The translations under genes were made by a program, and so were the position numbers. Shown here piece after piece: positions 1 through 10,810 of a DNA stretch of 29,268 bases (position 1 is its first letter; each line of letters begins with the position of its first letter). The notes beneath the pieces are model-generated. The model was not told the origin of the DNA, made no database searches, and worked only from the letters and a program-made list of their open reading frames with translations. Location: contig CABFPE010000195.1 in NCBI GenBank assembly GCA_900660155.1, positions 596,714 to 625,981 of the forward strand. Reading direction: 5' to 3'. The DNA comes from Hofstenia miamia (lineage: Eukaryota > Xenacoelomorpha > Acoela > Hofsteniidae).

Positions 1-146
1 ATCTAAGTATGTCTTGCATTTGTTCTATGTTTATTTTATAAACATTGTAATAGGAAAAAACTCTGAATTCAATCGTGAACATTTGCTTAGCAAGCTTACG
101 AGAAATTGCAAATCTTTGAAAAATAATAGCCATGGAAGCNTATATA

Positions 147-181
147 TATAGTACTGGCCAAAAGTTTGGGAACACTTCAAA
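147..181 (+). repeat. Left terminal inverted repeat of a Tc1/mariner element
   Basis: Just after a short TA run comes GTACTGGCCAAAAGTTTGGG, the typical look of a Tc1-like terminus. It lies about 75 bases beyond the C-terminal end of the minus-strand transposase remnant, so it is that element's 3' end. I looked for the matching inverted end beyond position 1251 and did not find it, so the other end appears lost. An N at position 140 lies just outside. Confidence 0.6.
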
Positions 182-257
182 TTTAGAAATTTTCGTATTT
201 TACACTAGAAAACGCAGTGTAGAAACAATATGATAACACCGTGTAGAAAGTAAATAG

Positions 258-1251
258 TTAAAACAAAAAAAACTCACTAATATTTTGTATGTCCACCATT
301 ATTGGCCAAACACGCAGTAATGCGTTTGATATTGACTCGACCAGCTTTCTACAATAATCATCACTAATCTCTGTGCACCATACCACTTTAATTTGTTGCT
401 TCAGATCGTCGAGTGATGTGCATTGGCTTTTCCTCAGACAGTTTTTGATGTGATGCCAGCAATTTTCTATGACGTTGAGGTCTGGGGAGTTTTCCCGGCC
501 AGTTCTCAAGCAGCCGAAACTCCCTTGATGCAATCCACTGTTTCACAACTGGCGCTGTGGCCAAGAGCACCATCTGGTTGTAGTACAGATGTTCCGCAAA
601 GCAGCATAAACATGGGAACTATCTCTTGAATTATTTTGGCTGTGACTGTTTCGTTGTGAGGAACAAAATGCAGACCAGCATGCCCATTCGCAGTTATAGC
701 ACCCCAAATCATCACAGAAGGTGCTGAGCGGACAGTTTTTTTTGCGTGTAACGTGTGTTGAATTTTTGGTTTCTTGATCGTCGATGTAAACTGGCAAATT
801 TTGTATTCGTCACTAAACATTACTTGATGCCACATTTCAGGGGTGGTGTTGGTATTGCCTGCAGAAGCGCAACCGGTCTCGAACGTTCTTTGAAGACAAT
901 CGGGGTTTGGCTGCCGGTTTGCACGATGGAAGGTCAAAGGTAGTATTCAATCGACGCCTAATGGTGCGTGTTAATACATTCTGCACTACTGCACCTAGAT
1001 TTGCTTTGACTTCAGAAGATGAAGAGAATGGTTGATTGACAACGTAATGGCGAATGAGACGGTCAGTGTGAGGGGTTATCACTTTTGGTCTTCCAGACAG
1101 CTGGCGAGAAGAAAAATTTTTGCAGTTGCTGATAGAGAGTAACACTTCTGGATACCGCAGATACTGACACGCCCATTCTAACAGCTATAGCGCCTCTTCT
1201 CATACATGATATGAATTTGAGCACGCTTTGTTGGTGAAAGTTTACTATCAC
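258..1251 (-). pseudogene. Tc1/mariner-family transposase, frameshifted relic
   Basis: This is a cut-and-paste DNA transposase of the Tc1 type, readable only by changing frame several times. Positions 1251-1063 give the N-terminal helix-turn-helix (VRMGVSVSAVSRSV). Positions 1145-837 give the second DNA-binding part with GRPK followed by RTIRRRL and CRQYQHH. Positions 937-506 enter the catalytic core: W-x-x-V-x-FSDE supplies the first Asp, then VMIWGAITANGHAGLHF, then a degraded QxDGAxxH with the second Asp. Positions 533-258 supply the third acidic block in SPDLNVIENCW and the C-terminal helices. At least three frameshifts make it dead. The family normally encodes about 340 residues, and nearly all of that length is represented. 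Only one terminal repeat is recognisable, near position 150. The family assignment is secure; the exact clade is not. Confidence 0.9.
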
Positions 1252-1259
1252 GGACCATA

Positions 1260-1637
1260 TTTCAAACTATAATGATAGTGCTTTTTCAGTGAAAAGATAT
1301 TGTGTGTAAATCTAAAGTTGTGTTAATTGGATTGGCTACATATTCCCCCTCATTACAATATTCATAAAGATTGTAAACTTGAACGGAATTAGTGCACATA
1401 AGATCTAAAGTTACCAATTACACATCACAATTTGTCAAGTATTCCTCACTAGCCATCTGATTTATATTTCTCTAAAAATAATTTAAATAACATTAAATTA
1501 CTGCATTTTATTTTGAACATAAATTTAAATAACTACAAATTTGAACAACTACTTAACATATAGAAACATTTAACTGGCCTAACAATGAATCATTACAATT
1601 TGCACTGCATAATAACAAAGCTAAAAGTGACATCATG
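1260..1637. other. AT-rich intergenic stretch and 3' UTR of the ASB-like gene
   Basis: No protein-coding signal was seen. On the minus strand the last 130 bases or so next to the ASB-like stop codon form its probable 3' UTR, containing an AATAAA at 1512-1507. The remainder is AT-rich, without a recognised feature. Confidence 0.5.
1507..1512 (-). promoter_or_regulatory. Polyadenylation signal AATAAA
   Basis: A canonical AATAAA hexamer lies on the minus strand about 125 bases downstream of the TAG stop at 1638-1640. That position suits the 3' end of the ASB-like transcript. Confidence 0.5.
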
Positions 1638-2492
1638 CTATATGTTTTCCATTTTTAACATGTCAGCCACTTCAAGGGGTAAATTCAAACTATCAATAAA
1701 GCAAAGACGACGTTGTCCCAACAAAGCACGGATTTTTTTACGACATTGATTTTGTAAAGCATATGGCGTTGAAGATGCAGATTTCAGCATCTGCAGTGTG
1801 TCACGATGTTTGGCTAGAGCCTTTGGAATATCACCAGTGCGCTAAAATACCATGAATGAACTCAACAAATAAAAAATGTGATATTTACCCAGTTACGATA
1901 TGATATGTTAGCACCAACCCGAAGCAGTAGTTTCAAGGATTCTGGCTGATAATTTGAAGCAGCTAAATACATGGGCAAAACACCCCACATATCTGGTTGG
2001 TCAACATTAGCTCCATTCTAAACAATTATTGATATTGAAAATCATAAATATCACATTTTAATGATTTATTATGTGAGAAAATGCACTAGTAAAACCTTTA
2101 TAAGAAGTGTGGCACATGAGGGATACAGAGATATGACAGCGTGGAGGGGCGTTGATCCCATATGGCATTGGATATTTACATCAGCACCATGGGACAGCAG
2201 CAGACGAATACATGATTCATGTCCCTTATATGACGCCCAATACAAAGGAGTCTTGCCGAAATGATCCTGGATGTCAATGCAAGTGAGCATGTCTAAAGAT
2301 TGTAAAAACTATTCTTGAAGCAATTACCTACCAGGATCATTCAGTAATGACTTTAGTCTGTCATAGTCACCTCTGGAAGCAGCGAAGTGTAATGGCGTCC
2401 AACCTTCATTATAACTGTTTGAAGATTTACTTGGAGTTTCGAATTCATATTTGTTACTAGAATCAGAGCAATCATAGTCAACACAATTGGAA
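1638..2492 (-). CDS. ASB-like ankyrin-repeat and SOCS-box protein (four exons, 5' end unresolved)
   Basis: Proteins of this class recruit substrates to Elongin B/C-Cullin5 ubiquitin ligases. The ankyrin repeats bind the substrate and the SOCS box binds the ligase. Minus-strand exons join in frame: 2492-2332, 2292-2096, 2017-1889 and 1841-1638 (TAG). All three internal introns have GT donors and AG acceptors. The ankyrin repeats are obvious: EGWTPLHFAASRGD, GKTPLYWASYKGH with LLLSHGADVN, GSTPLHA, and a fourth with LLLRVGANI. The last exon carries a BC box with the exact Leu-x3-Cys-x3-Ile spacing (ALQNQCRKKI) and a Cul5-box-like LPLEV near the C-terminus. The four exons give about 230 residues. 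The first starts in mid-codon after an AG, with an acidic and Ser-rich lead-in and no Met, so at least one upstream exon is missing. A donor-like GT at 2578-2577 suggests one nearby. CpG content and clean splice sites argue for a live gene. The exact ASB member cannot be decided. Confidence 0.87.
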
Positions 2493-2580
2493 CTAAATAT
2501 ATAATATTAGTAAATCTGAGTGAGCTTGTCACAAACGTTCTACACAAAATAACAAGGAAAAAATGATAGCACAATTACCT

Positions 2581-2978
2581 TAAAACAACAATAATCAACA
2601 AGTTACACACTTTTACGCTAGTTACTAAAAAACGTTGTACATATTTTCAGCGAATATCTACCTTTTTCATTCAATCAATGTATTATTGATAACGAAGTTG
2701 TGGCATAGCTAAACGATTATCACATTACAAAAAATGACTACAATTATTGTTCAGCGTGAAAACGATTTTAATTACGATGCCTAATTATTAGTTTTTTTCA
2801 AAATAAATTTCGACATTTTTTAACAAAAAATCAAATCATTTCCGTCAAAGAAATCATTTTTAATCATTTATGACATTTAGTGATTTTGATAAGTGTCATA
2901 CAGGCCAAAATGAGCAATTTGAAGTGAGCCGTCAAAGGAAAACACCACTTAGTCCAAAATTGAAATTTCTCAGTAGAG
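2581..2978. other. AT-rich stretch upstream of the ASB-like gene
   Basis: This should hold the missing 5' exon or exons and promoter of the ASB-like gene. A short minus-strand segment ending in AAG at 2579 before a GT donor could splice to the exon at 2492, but it has no in-frame ATG before a TGA. Nothing else was recognised. Confidence 0.3.
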
Positions 2979-3105
2979 AGGTTCCTCGCCACTGACAAAG
3001 GGAAATTTTTTATCTACAATATATGGGAAACTGACTTTACCAGTCATGTAGCACAAGAATGGTGTTTGGGTTCAGAGCATTTAATTCATAAATTATGCAA
3101 ATTAG

Positions 3106-3136
<31 letters not shown>

Positions 3137-3571
3137 GTAAAAAAACAATTCTCCCTCCTTTTGTTCACCAAACTTCATCAAATTTTCACAAATTGATAAA
3201 CACACACACAGGCAAAAATTTCTGGGTTACAAACTTCCAATAGTTTCAATGGCTTCTAGTTGCAAAAATCGGTCGATTCAGAGTTACTTTGATTGTTATT
3301 GTTGTGTATGTTTAAGGTTGGTCAAGCAAAAAACAAGAATTTTCTTCAATGATAGAGCAGAAGGGTTAGTTGGGACCAGCGTCAAAGTCGGTGTTAGGGC
3401 GTTCTAAAAGCGGCTCCCCATTTTGTGAGCCTAAACCGACAAATATCACCACCGTAGAGGATCAATAACTTCAATATTGGATTCTACGTACCAAATAAGA
3501 TAAAACACTCACAACAAAAAATCGCATTATATCAATAAAACACCCAAAATATTAAGTGGTGAGGAACCTTA
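2979..3571. mobile_element. Candidate MITE with short terminal inverted repeats
   Basis: AGGTTCCTCGCCACTGA at the left end is matched, with two differences in 17 positions, by the reverse complement of the right end. The ends enclose about 590 bases that encode no protein and include a TA microsatellite. No convincing target-site duplication was found, so the superfamily is open. Confidence rests only on the inverted ends and size. Confidence 0.4.
3106..3132. repeat. (TA)n microsatellite
   Basis: An uninterrupted run of about 13 TA units. Confidence 0.95.
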
Positions 3572-6240
3572 AGAAAAACTCGTGTACTGTTTAAACTACT
3601 GTGCCATAAACGTCAATTCTTTTACAGTAGAAATTAACCAAGTAAAAAATGCCATATACAATTCTGATTCAATGCTGAGCTTTAGATACCATTTTTTGGT
3701 ATTAAGTGTTTTTGTCATTGTATTTTTTATTGCTTTAAGTTATACATTGAATTCTCTAAGCAATTACGACAAAGTCAATGAATGGTACTTTAGGCCTTTA
3801 CTGCTAAAAAGACAATTTTCCAAATTTTCAACTTAAATGGTTCTCTCATTGGACAGATTTCCATTGTAAATATATGATAATTTTTATATTGAACAGGGTT
3901 TATAGCATTGGAAAGGAGAAATTCATACTTATATGAGTGTTGAGTTAGAGATTATACAAAATACGAATAAAATTTTCACGCAACAAATGAATCGAAAAGT
4001 TGCCTTATTTAATAAATGGCACTTCGAAAGTTTTTCCTCAGGCTTTTCGGCTGAATGTCAGTAGGTTTAAGTAACATTTTCAATTACAAGGACAGTGTGT
4101 AAGCAAAATTAATATTTGCAATGCACCAAAATATCATTAACCTTTTCTCGAGAAGCATCCAATCTAATAATAGTTATTTAGTTCCATTTGAGATTGCAGA
4201 TGTTTTTAGGTATTGCAACCAGTCTTGTGCGGTAAACAAATTAAAACAGCACCGCACATCATAATATAATCTCAGCAATTCATCTCAAAATTCTTTAAAA
4301 AATATTAAAAAGAAATGAATATATTACTCTATAAACTACATGAAACAGAAGATTTTTCAAAAATCAGAATATTAAACTGTCAACAATTTTACGACCTTAA
4401 GTAATGATAAAACATCGGTCAGGGTTAGGGTCTAAATTGACGAAATCACATTATTACAAATATGATTATTATAGAGTTATCACGGCCATACAAAATGGTA
4501 TGTAAACTGTGTAGATACGATAAAATTTCATGGAGCAATAGATCTCCAAAGATGGTCTATTCACATTATTAAAATCGACGGCTAATATCAACACTTTCTT
4601 TATAGATGCGTAAAAATACTAAAATGATGAATGTTGCAAATCAATCTGTATTGTTAAACTTTGATGAGAGAGTACAATTAAAGTTTAAAATTGTTCATTT
4701 ATCTTAAAGATGATAATGGGCAGAAAGATTTATTTATCAAACAAAAAAGTAACTCGAAGCACCCCAAAACGAACAATTATTATTGTCAAATTTTTGGTGG
4801 CCAAAACGAACAACTTTAGTCCACACAATTATTCCCGATTTTGGACAGCAAAGTAGGGCAGAGCGAAATTTATTGGTGCAGCAGGGGCTTGAGAATAATT
4901 TGAAAACCACATATTCGTGCTCTGAGATTGTGACCAGTTCTAAACCGAATGGGTCCGTGGTGAACAAAATTTTAATAAATATTTGTTCTTGGCGATAACA
5001 GAGACTTAATTTAACCTTAAACTGCAAGGTATTTTTGAAAAATTTTCATAATCCTATAAAAAATATCAAACGCTTATTATAACACAAAAACTTTTAAAGC
5101 TGGACTCTACTTTGCAAACGGCACGCCTCAATGGTTTGGAATATCTTTGCACATATCAAGAAACAGCCAAAGTTCTTAGTTGCCCCTATGGGCTCAAAAG
5201 CTTCTAAATACATAAACACTAGGTATGGAGTGAATTTAAATCATTTTCAAAAATTTGAAATTTTCAAAGAACACTTGATAATCTTTTCAACAAACTCTGC
5301 CACAGCAATACCCTTTAATGGAAATTTTCGACATAGCATTAAAGGATGTTCCCCAATAGACCTACACATACCCCAAGATTTTCAATTTTGGTAATAGGCT
5401 TGGAGAAACTTCTTTGTAAATGTGGAAAAACGGTTTGTCCTTCAAAAAAGGACGCCAGGCTGTTTAAGGTTAAAAGATCACTGAACAGCACCACAAGTGA
5501 TAATTTCCATCTGCCGTAGAATGCAGAAATTACAGACCAATTTGCATCTTCTAAAAACATTTCGAAGTCTTCAATGTTTTAGAACGTTTAATGAAATAAT
5601 TTTCACAGATATTGAGAAGAACTATCACGTTAATAGCACCAGTGTTAACGTGTTAATATTTAAATGTTATTTTCACGGTGTGTAAATAAAATGTAATTTT
5701 CGTAAAATTTACAAATATATTTCAATGAGGCTTGATATTCCTTTAAACGACAACATACTTAGAAACCTGTTTATGCTCAAATGATTGTCTAACTCGCATG
5801 ACAAAACATCAAATACAGAAAATATAACATTATAAATGGATGAAGAAATAACTTACTAATGGCATGGTAACTTTTTATTTGAAAAATTTGACAACAAATA
5901 AGTTTAGAGCATTTTAGTGATAAATTTAGAAAATGAAACAGAGATTGGGGTACATTGCTACACTAAAACATTGGATTAATGTGCTCCAAACAATTAATAG
6001 ACTTACATATACGCGACTAATTACAGTATTGAAGTATTTTATTAGACAGCATTAGTCCACCGCAAAAAATCTACAAAACTAATATGTTCAAAAGATTATT
6101 TCTTCATAAAAAATCTATTCAGACTTATTTCAAATTCATTTGTTACATACTTACATACATGATTCATAAAATGTGATTCAGAATCGTTATTCCTAATAAT
6201 AAAAAGAACGATGGGGATACGATTATATATAATAAATTTA
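3572..6240. other. Gene-poor AT-rich interval with ambiguous ORFs
   Basis: I recognise no gene. A plus-strand frame at 3582-3836 (84 codons) would encode one hydrophobic segment near residues 35-58, but nothing supports it. Between about 4737 and 5560 both strands have moderately long open frames: 4783-4998 and 5131-5394 plus, 4737-5027 and 5339-5560 minus. Their composition is less random than the flanks, so a decayed transposon or exon could be hidden there, but no family motif was found. The rest (3840-4730 and 5700-6240) is plain AT-rich sequence. Confidence 0.4.
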
Positions 6241-6244
6241 TATA

Positions 6245-6817
6245 CAGTATTGGTCAAAAATATCCACCCACCCCTCAAATTAGTGAGCAAAATTCAAAAA
6301 CATGGATTGCTGTTATTTTATTACAAATATATTATTTAATTTGAACGTAATCAGATGATTAAATATTGCACAAATGACGTAAAAATAAAAATTGAATTTA
6401 ATAAGTCTTTGTCATCAGCGTAATGGAATTTTTCATGAAAAAGATGAGTTAGTAAAATATTTTTTGTCAGGTAAATGGTCTTGCATTGCAAAAAAAATAC
6501 TGGTCAACGTTCAATAGAATAATGTATGAGATAAAAAGAGAATGGTTTGAATTGAATAATAATCTTTACTTCATACACCCGCACTGTCTTGCTATGATTG
6601 TCATCACCAACCGCACACATGTGCATGAATAACAAACAACCAATTAAATTCATTCACCTGCTTGTCATTTATGCACGCATGGGTGGTTAGTGACGACAAT
6701 CACACAGCAAATCATATTAGTTTCTTTATTCTGGCAGACTAATGCCAACAACGAATTCATATAATTCATTTTTTCTTAATATTTCAAAAGATGGGCGGAT
6801 CGTTTTGGCCAATACTG
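6245..6817. mobile_element. Non-autonomous Tc1/mariner-type MITE
   Basis: The left end CAGTATTGGTCAAAA and the right end (reverse complement CAGTATTGGCCAAAA) match at 14 of 15 positions and continue as similar sequence (ATCCxCCCA). Each end is immediately flanked by TA, the Tc1/mariner target. The 573-base interior has no transposase frame. It contains a second, internal inverted repeat at 6589-6632 and 6664-6710. The termini resemble but are not identical to the Tc1 terminus near position 150. Confidence 0.8.
6589..6710. repeat. Internal hairpin within the MITE
   Basis: Arms of about 45 bases (6589-6632 and 6664-6710) pair imperfectly around a roughly 30-base loop. The left arm contains GATTGTCATCACCAACC and the right arm contains GGTTAGTGACGACAATC. 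The arms could form a stable cruciform or RNA hairpin. Confidence 0.75.
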
Positions 6818-6824
6818 TATATCT

Positions 6825-7345
6825 GCAGTATTATATATTTGTATTGTAATTTTTAGCAAATAATTTATAAATTATTACATATTTAATACAAATTATATAC
6901 CCACTAGAAAAAAATCTTACCAAGAAAATGGAAACCTTCTGAGAAAACTTACAAATGTTACACCCATATTTCCAATCATCTACATTCATTTCTAAAACAC
7001 AGTATAATGATTAAATAATAATTTAATTTAAGAATTTTGAAAAACATGGAGCGTAGACAGCTCTTTAATAAATGGAGGACATTTAAAACTAGAAGCGCCG
7101 CTAAAAACAACTCTTAGAAGCTCCAAGCAGTCAAGTTGACTAAAAAAATATTTCAACCGTATATGTAAATTAATAGCAATAACTAGTGTTTGGTAAAACA
7201 ATACGAAAGCACATATATGTGATGTCATTACGACACTCATAAGTTAATTTTTGCGTAGTTCATGCAGATAATGATTTTTCTCCCCACAAATCTCCGCAGA
7301 TTTGTTGTTATGATCGGCAATTTAACATTGGCAACGACTCCTCAG
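6825..7345. other. AT-rich interval, no gene recognised
   Basis: Contains a minus-strand frame of 70 codons at 7028-7240 with no known motif. Otherwise AT-rich spacer between the MITE and the piggyBac relic. Confidence 0.4.
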
Positions 7346-7689
7346 CCCACTGTATTAGTGATTTGCATTGTGGGTGCACTCTCGGACTCTAGCGCGCTAA
7401 TTTGTGATAGCTTTTCTCCAAGAAAAATAAATTTTTCTCTCGAAATTGGTGCATCGTTGCACTCTTTTGATACAGAAAATAGCTGTTGTGTAGCATTATA
7501 TCAAGCATATTGCAGAATACATGCATAGGCCCGTTTTTGTAGTATATTTCCGAACCATGCTGTCAAACATATCGACACCGCACCTTTTATTCGAAAAAGC
7601 AATCGTTTCTGATAATTGTTTTTGTGGTGGTCCAAATTGGTACGCTTCGTACTTAATAAGCAGTGATTTACTTGGTTTGGTTTATAAAT

Positions 7690-8672
7690 TGTGAATGATA
7701 TACGTTCACTAAAAATATGGATTGAAATCGTGCCATAATCGCTTCTACCGTCGAAGTTCTAAACGATTTAATCGAACTGTACTCACGATATAGACGTAAT
7801 TATTATTTTGAAGGTTCGTGGGACGTGAAAAAGTTGTATCAGGTTACGTTGTATCGTTTGTTTTCGTACCCTGTCATGCTTACAAACATGCAATGCTAGC
7901 AATTCATTGTTGGGCGAGCGTTTCGTCCTTGCCAAGATACGGGATAATGTTTGTATTGCTTTCACACTAAAAACCAAAATTTCAACACAAAATTAACCGG
8001 CTTTGATGGTATATATTGTTGGAAACTACACCTAGTCTTTGAAGGTACCAATTATTCGTCTATAGTCAACTCGGATTCTGGAATAGCTGTGTGGTGTTCA
8101 AACAGGAGATGTTTCATAATTGTTCGAAATCGCTGTCGAGCCATGATTTGCGTAAAAACGGGACCCAAAATTTTTTCCCATCAACTTTGAGCTAACTATA
8201 TCGCCTTTGATATTTAATAATCAAATAAATTAAAGCAATACGTCTTATTCAGCGCAAAATTTTCATCTATCAATTGGGCCTTCTTTACGGAAAAATTCCA
8301 GAATCTGTTCATAAATAAAATGCTGATGCGGGGTCGCGGCACATGTCAGTGCTTAGCTGTGCCAATAAGCCCTGGCTTTGCCCTAAACACCTTTTCGGCT
8401 CGCCGTTGACCTCTCCAGGCTGAATCTGGAACAACCCAGTTGAGTTTGCCATTTTTGGATAAATAAAATGGTTGGCATTCTTCAATTTGGTCTTTGAAAA
8501 CAGGGATAATTTCCGCCTGTGAAATTGAGCTGCCAGAATCGGGAGAAGAAGCCACAGGAATGGCCTCTGATTTATCCTGATAATTAGTATCTGATTCAGA
8601 GGAATCATCGAAATGGTTAGAGAAGTCCATATTGTTTATAAATTGTAACGCACGGTTAGCTGTTTGTCTCAT
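7690..8672 (-). pseudogene. piggyBac-family transposase, broken relic
   Basis: piggyBac transposases are DDD cut-and-paste enzymes targeting TTAA. Reading minus from the ATG at 8672, an acidic, Ser-rich N-terminus leads to a block with YLSKNGKLNW then RGQRRAEKVF and KPGLIGTAK, the usual N-terminal region of the family. A frameshift near 8345 continues into TPHQHFIYEQILEFF. After an interruption, MARQRFRTIMKHLLF (about 8143-8099) matches the conserved M-x-R-x-RF block. It is followed by LTIDE, stop, LVP, then CSFQQYIPSKP and LKFWFL, the catalytic Asp block. Further on, RYNVT and NFFTS (about 7850) correspond to the next catalytic region, and STVRLNR to the segment after it. Several stops and frameshifts kill it. 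Part of the C-terminal region may survive near 7530-7350 in another frame (SREKFIFLGEKLSQ). Terminal repeats were not identified. Confidence 0.85.
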
Positions 8673-8689
8673 GGTTATATGCCGTCAAT

Positions 8690-9871
8690 TTAACTGCCTG
8701 TGGTGCTTTACGGTTAATGACTTTTAACCAATGTGAGTCAAGGTCCTAAATCGTTGTTAATTTACGATTAGAAAGACAAGTGCATTAAATGTAAAACATT
8801 CCATCAGCCAATCATCATTGGTTGCGTACATATAGCATATTTACTTGTGTGCAAAAGTCAAATTGACTGCTCGGCGCTTCTAGTATTAAATGATAACCAT
8901 GTTTCATACACAAACACAAACTAGGTTTTGCTGGTTAATAGCTACAAAGACACGCAAAATAAAAATTTGACTTTCAAATTCTCTGTGTAATAATCCTCTA
9001 ATCTAAAATAGTCATTTTCAGCAAAAACCTTATCTCAAGAAAGTAAGAATTACACATGAAAATCAGATTTAAAGCGTATTTTACAGACTTAATGATAGTG
9101 CACTGGGTTCAATATGCCGTACAAAAGAAAGCATTTTAAAGGGTATCGAACAATCCAGTTTATAAGAAGGGCTGATTAAACTTATGACATGTATTCGACA
9201 TACTTGAATTTCAAGAAATAAACAACAAAACACTATTTTAACGATTTTATAAATCAACAGCAGACACGAATTAATGACATGAAGAGTGATTCAGATTTTG
9301 ATGGTAAAAAGGAACAAAGACTTTTAGAACATTATGACTTTCTGGCTAAATTCTAGTTAAGAAATAAATGATATAATCAAGGCAAAGGGAAAATGAACTA
9401 AAAAATATTCATGCATAGCCACTGTAATGAGAATGAGATAAATAGACGTCAAATAAGAAGCAAAATATTTGAATGATCATTCTAAACAATAATTTTTCTT
9501 CCATCACTAAACGTATTGCTAACGCAGTGTTGTTTGGATAGCCAATATTTTAATTGAAATAAAAAATACTAAAAAGCAACACAAAACGTTGAAATTAAGT
9601 TAATGAGGTGAAAACAACATAATTTCAGAACGCGAGAATTTGTAATTGCAATGTAACATAAAATAAACAAACATGGAATTAAATAATGAATAGACATTCA
9701 TTACAATAAAAATATTAACGGCATTCGATAAAAGAATAAAGGAATAAATATGTTGGCCTCATGCCTTTTTTGACCCATCTGGTCCAGCTATTTTGCTTTT
9801 AAGTAATTCAAAGGATATAACAGTATTTTTAATTTTTTCCAATAGACTTTTGTCATTTCATTAATAATGTA
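8690..9871. other. AT-rich interval, no gene recognised
   Basis: Neither strand has a long open frame or recognisable repeat. CpG content is low to moderate and low-complexity A-rich stretches are common. Confidence 0.5.
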
Positions 9872-10330
9872 TCAAATTTTGAGGGGATTAGATTCCTTTA
9901 TTACCTTATCCAGAGCAAGATCGAGTCTAAACAGAAGCCCCAGAACTAATTTTTTTGATAAAATGACGTTAAGTTCGTCCTGAGAATAACCATATATTTT
10001 CAAGCAAAACAGTATAACATTTCTTGCTGCTATCCCAAAGTGCTTTAAAGAAAGTTGTTTGTCAAACGTGAACCAAAGAACCTTCGCTCTGTTTGCTCTA
10101 TCAACACCATTTATCTGTATAACAATTGAGCATTCCCTCTTAAAATTAATAATGAACTCCTTACACTTCTTGTAATTTCAAAAGTGGCGAAACTATTTAG
10201 GTAATTTGCAGAAGGATAACTGTCGTTAGTAGCACTATTAGAGAGGAATCGACACCTGACAGTTCCTTGAAGAACACCCTAGTTAATATTCAGCAAATTA
10301 GACAGATGGGTGTTGATAGATGTAAGAAAC
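9872..10330 (-). pseudogene. Non-LTR retrotransposon reverse transcriptase fragment (first relic)
   Basis: On the minus strand, a block reading GVLQGTV (about 10280-10260) resembles the PQGSVLGP motif of LINE reverse transcriptases. The frame then reads NYKKCKEFIINFK, matching the K-C-K-E-L-I-I-D-F-R segment after the catalytic YADD region. It continues as an uninterrupted 88-codon frame (10138-9872) with I-x-I-N-G-V, KVLWFTFDKQLSL and GYSQDELNVILSKKLVLG. This is the thumb region of a CR1/L2/Jockey-type RT. The catalytic aspartates are missing between the two parts, so this is a deleted, truncated copy. The stop at 9874-9872 is the last supported residue. It differs in sequence from the second relic at 11.7-12.7 kb. 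The clade is not resolved. Confidence 0.65.
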
Positions 10331-10698
10331 TACAAATCAGATATTAATATTTTTAGTTGTAATAATGCTTATCGGCCCTCTAATATGGACTGAAGACTGA
10401 TCTGGTCGAATGCTTGATACATACAGTAAAATGCAGACTAAAGTTGCAAAATGCAAGGAATCGAAAAGTGATCAAATATATCTCTACATTAGCGTATATA
10501 GGTATCTCTTCTATTATTATATTCTATTATCTATGAGCAATATTTGAAAATTATGCAAAATGTCTTATGCCTTAAGTATATTTCTAAGGAAGATAATTAA
10601 AAGTCGCATATCCTGCATCATTCGTGGTATTCAGAATAATATCTAACCTTACTTATATTAGTTGACACTAAATTTCGATTGATCAAATAATTCAAATA

Positions 10699-10730
<32 letters not shown>

Positions 10731-10764
10731 TTAGTAATAAATATCAAGGGATATTAGGGGGGGG
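10331..10764. other. AT-rich stretch with (AT)n microsatellite before the gap
   Basis: No coding signal. Includes an (AT)n run at 10699-10725 and ends in a G-run at the assembly gap. Confidence 0.5.
10699..10725. repeat. (AT)n microsatellite
   Basis: An uninterrupted run of about 13 AT units. Confidence 0.95.
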
Positions 10765-10810
10765 NNNNNNNNNNNNNNNNNNNNNNNNNNNNNNNNNNNN
10801 NNNNNNNNNN
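10765..10810. other. Assembly gap (46 N) between G-runs
   Basis: The run of N is flanked on the left by eight G and on the right by an A and eight G. This suggests a scaffolding or gap-closing failure at a poly-G tract. Adjacency across the gap is not proven by the sequence. Confidence 0.99.

Noticed and set aside
755..943. Plus-strand ORFs across 423-943
   Set aside because: They are antisense shadows of the Tc1 transposase relic.
2061..2264. Plus-strand 67-codon ORF
   Set aside because: It is the antisense shadow of the second ankyrin exon of the ASB-like gene.
3582..3836. 84-residue plus-strand ORF with one hydrophobic segment
   Set aside because: Partly outside the candidate MITE, AT-rich composition alone makes such segments, and no motif or splice context supports it.
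4737..5560. Overlapping ORFs on both strands as a gene
   Set aside because: Reading the frames in both directions gave no domain, and shifts would be needed everywhere. Left as ambiguous.
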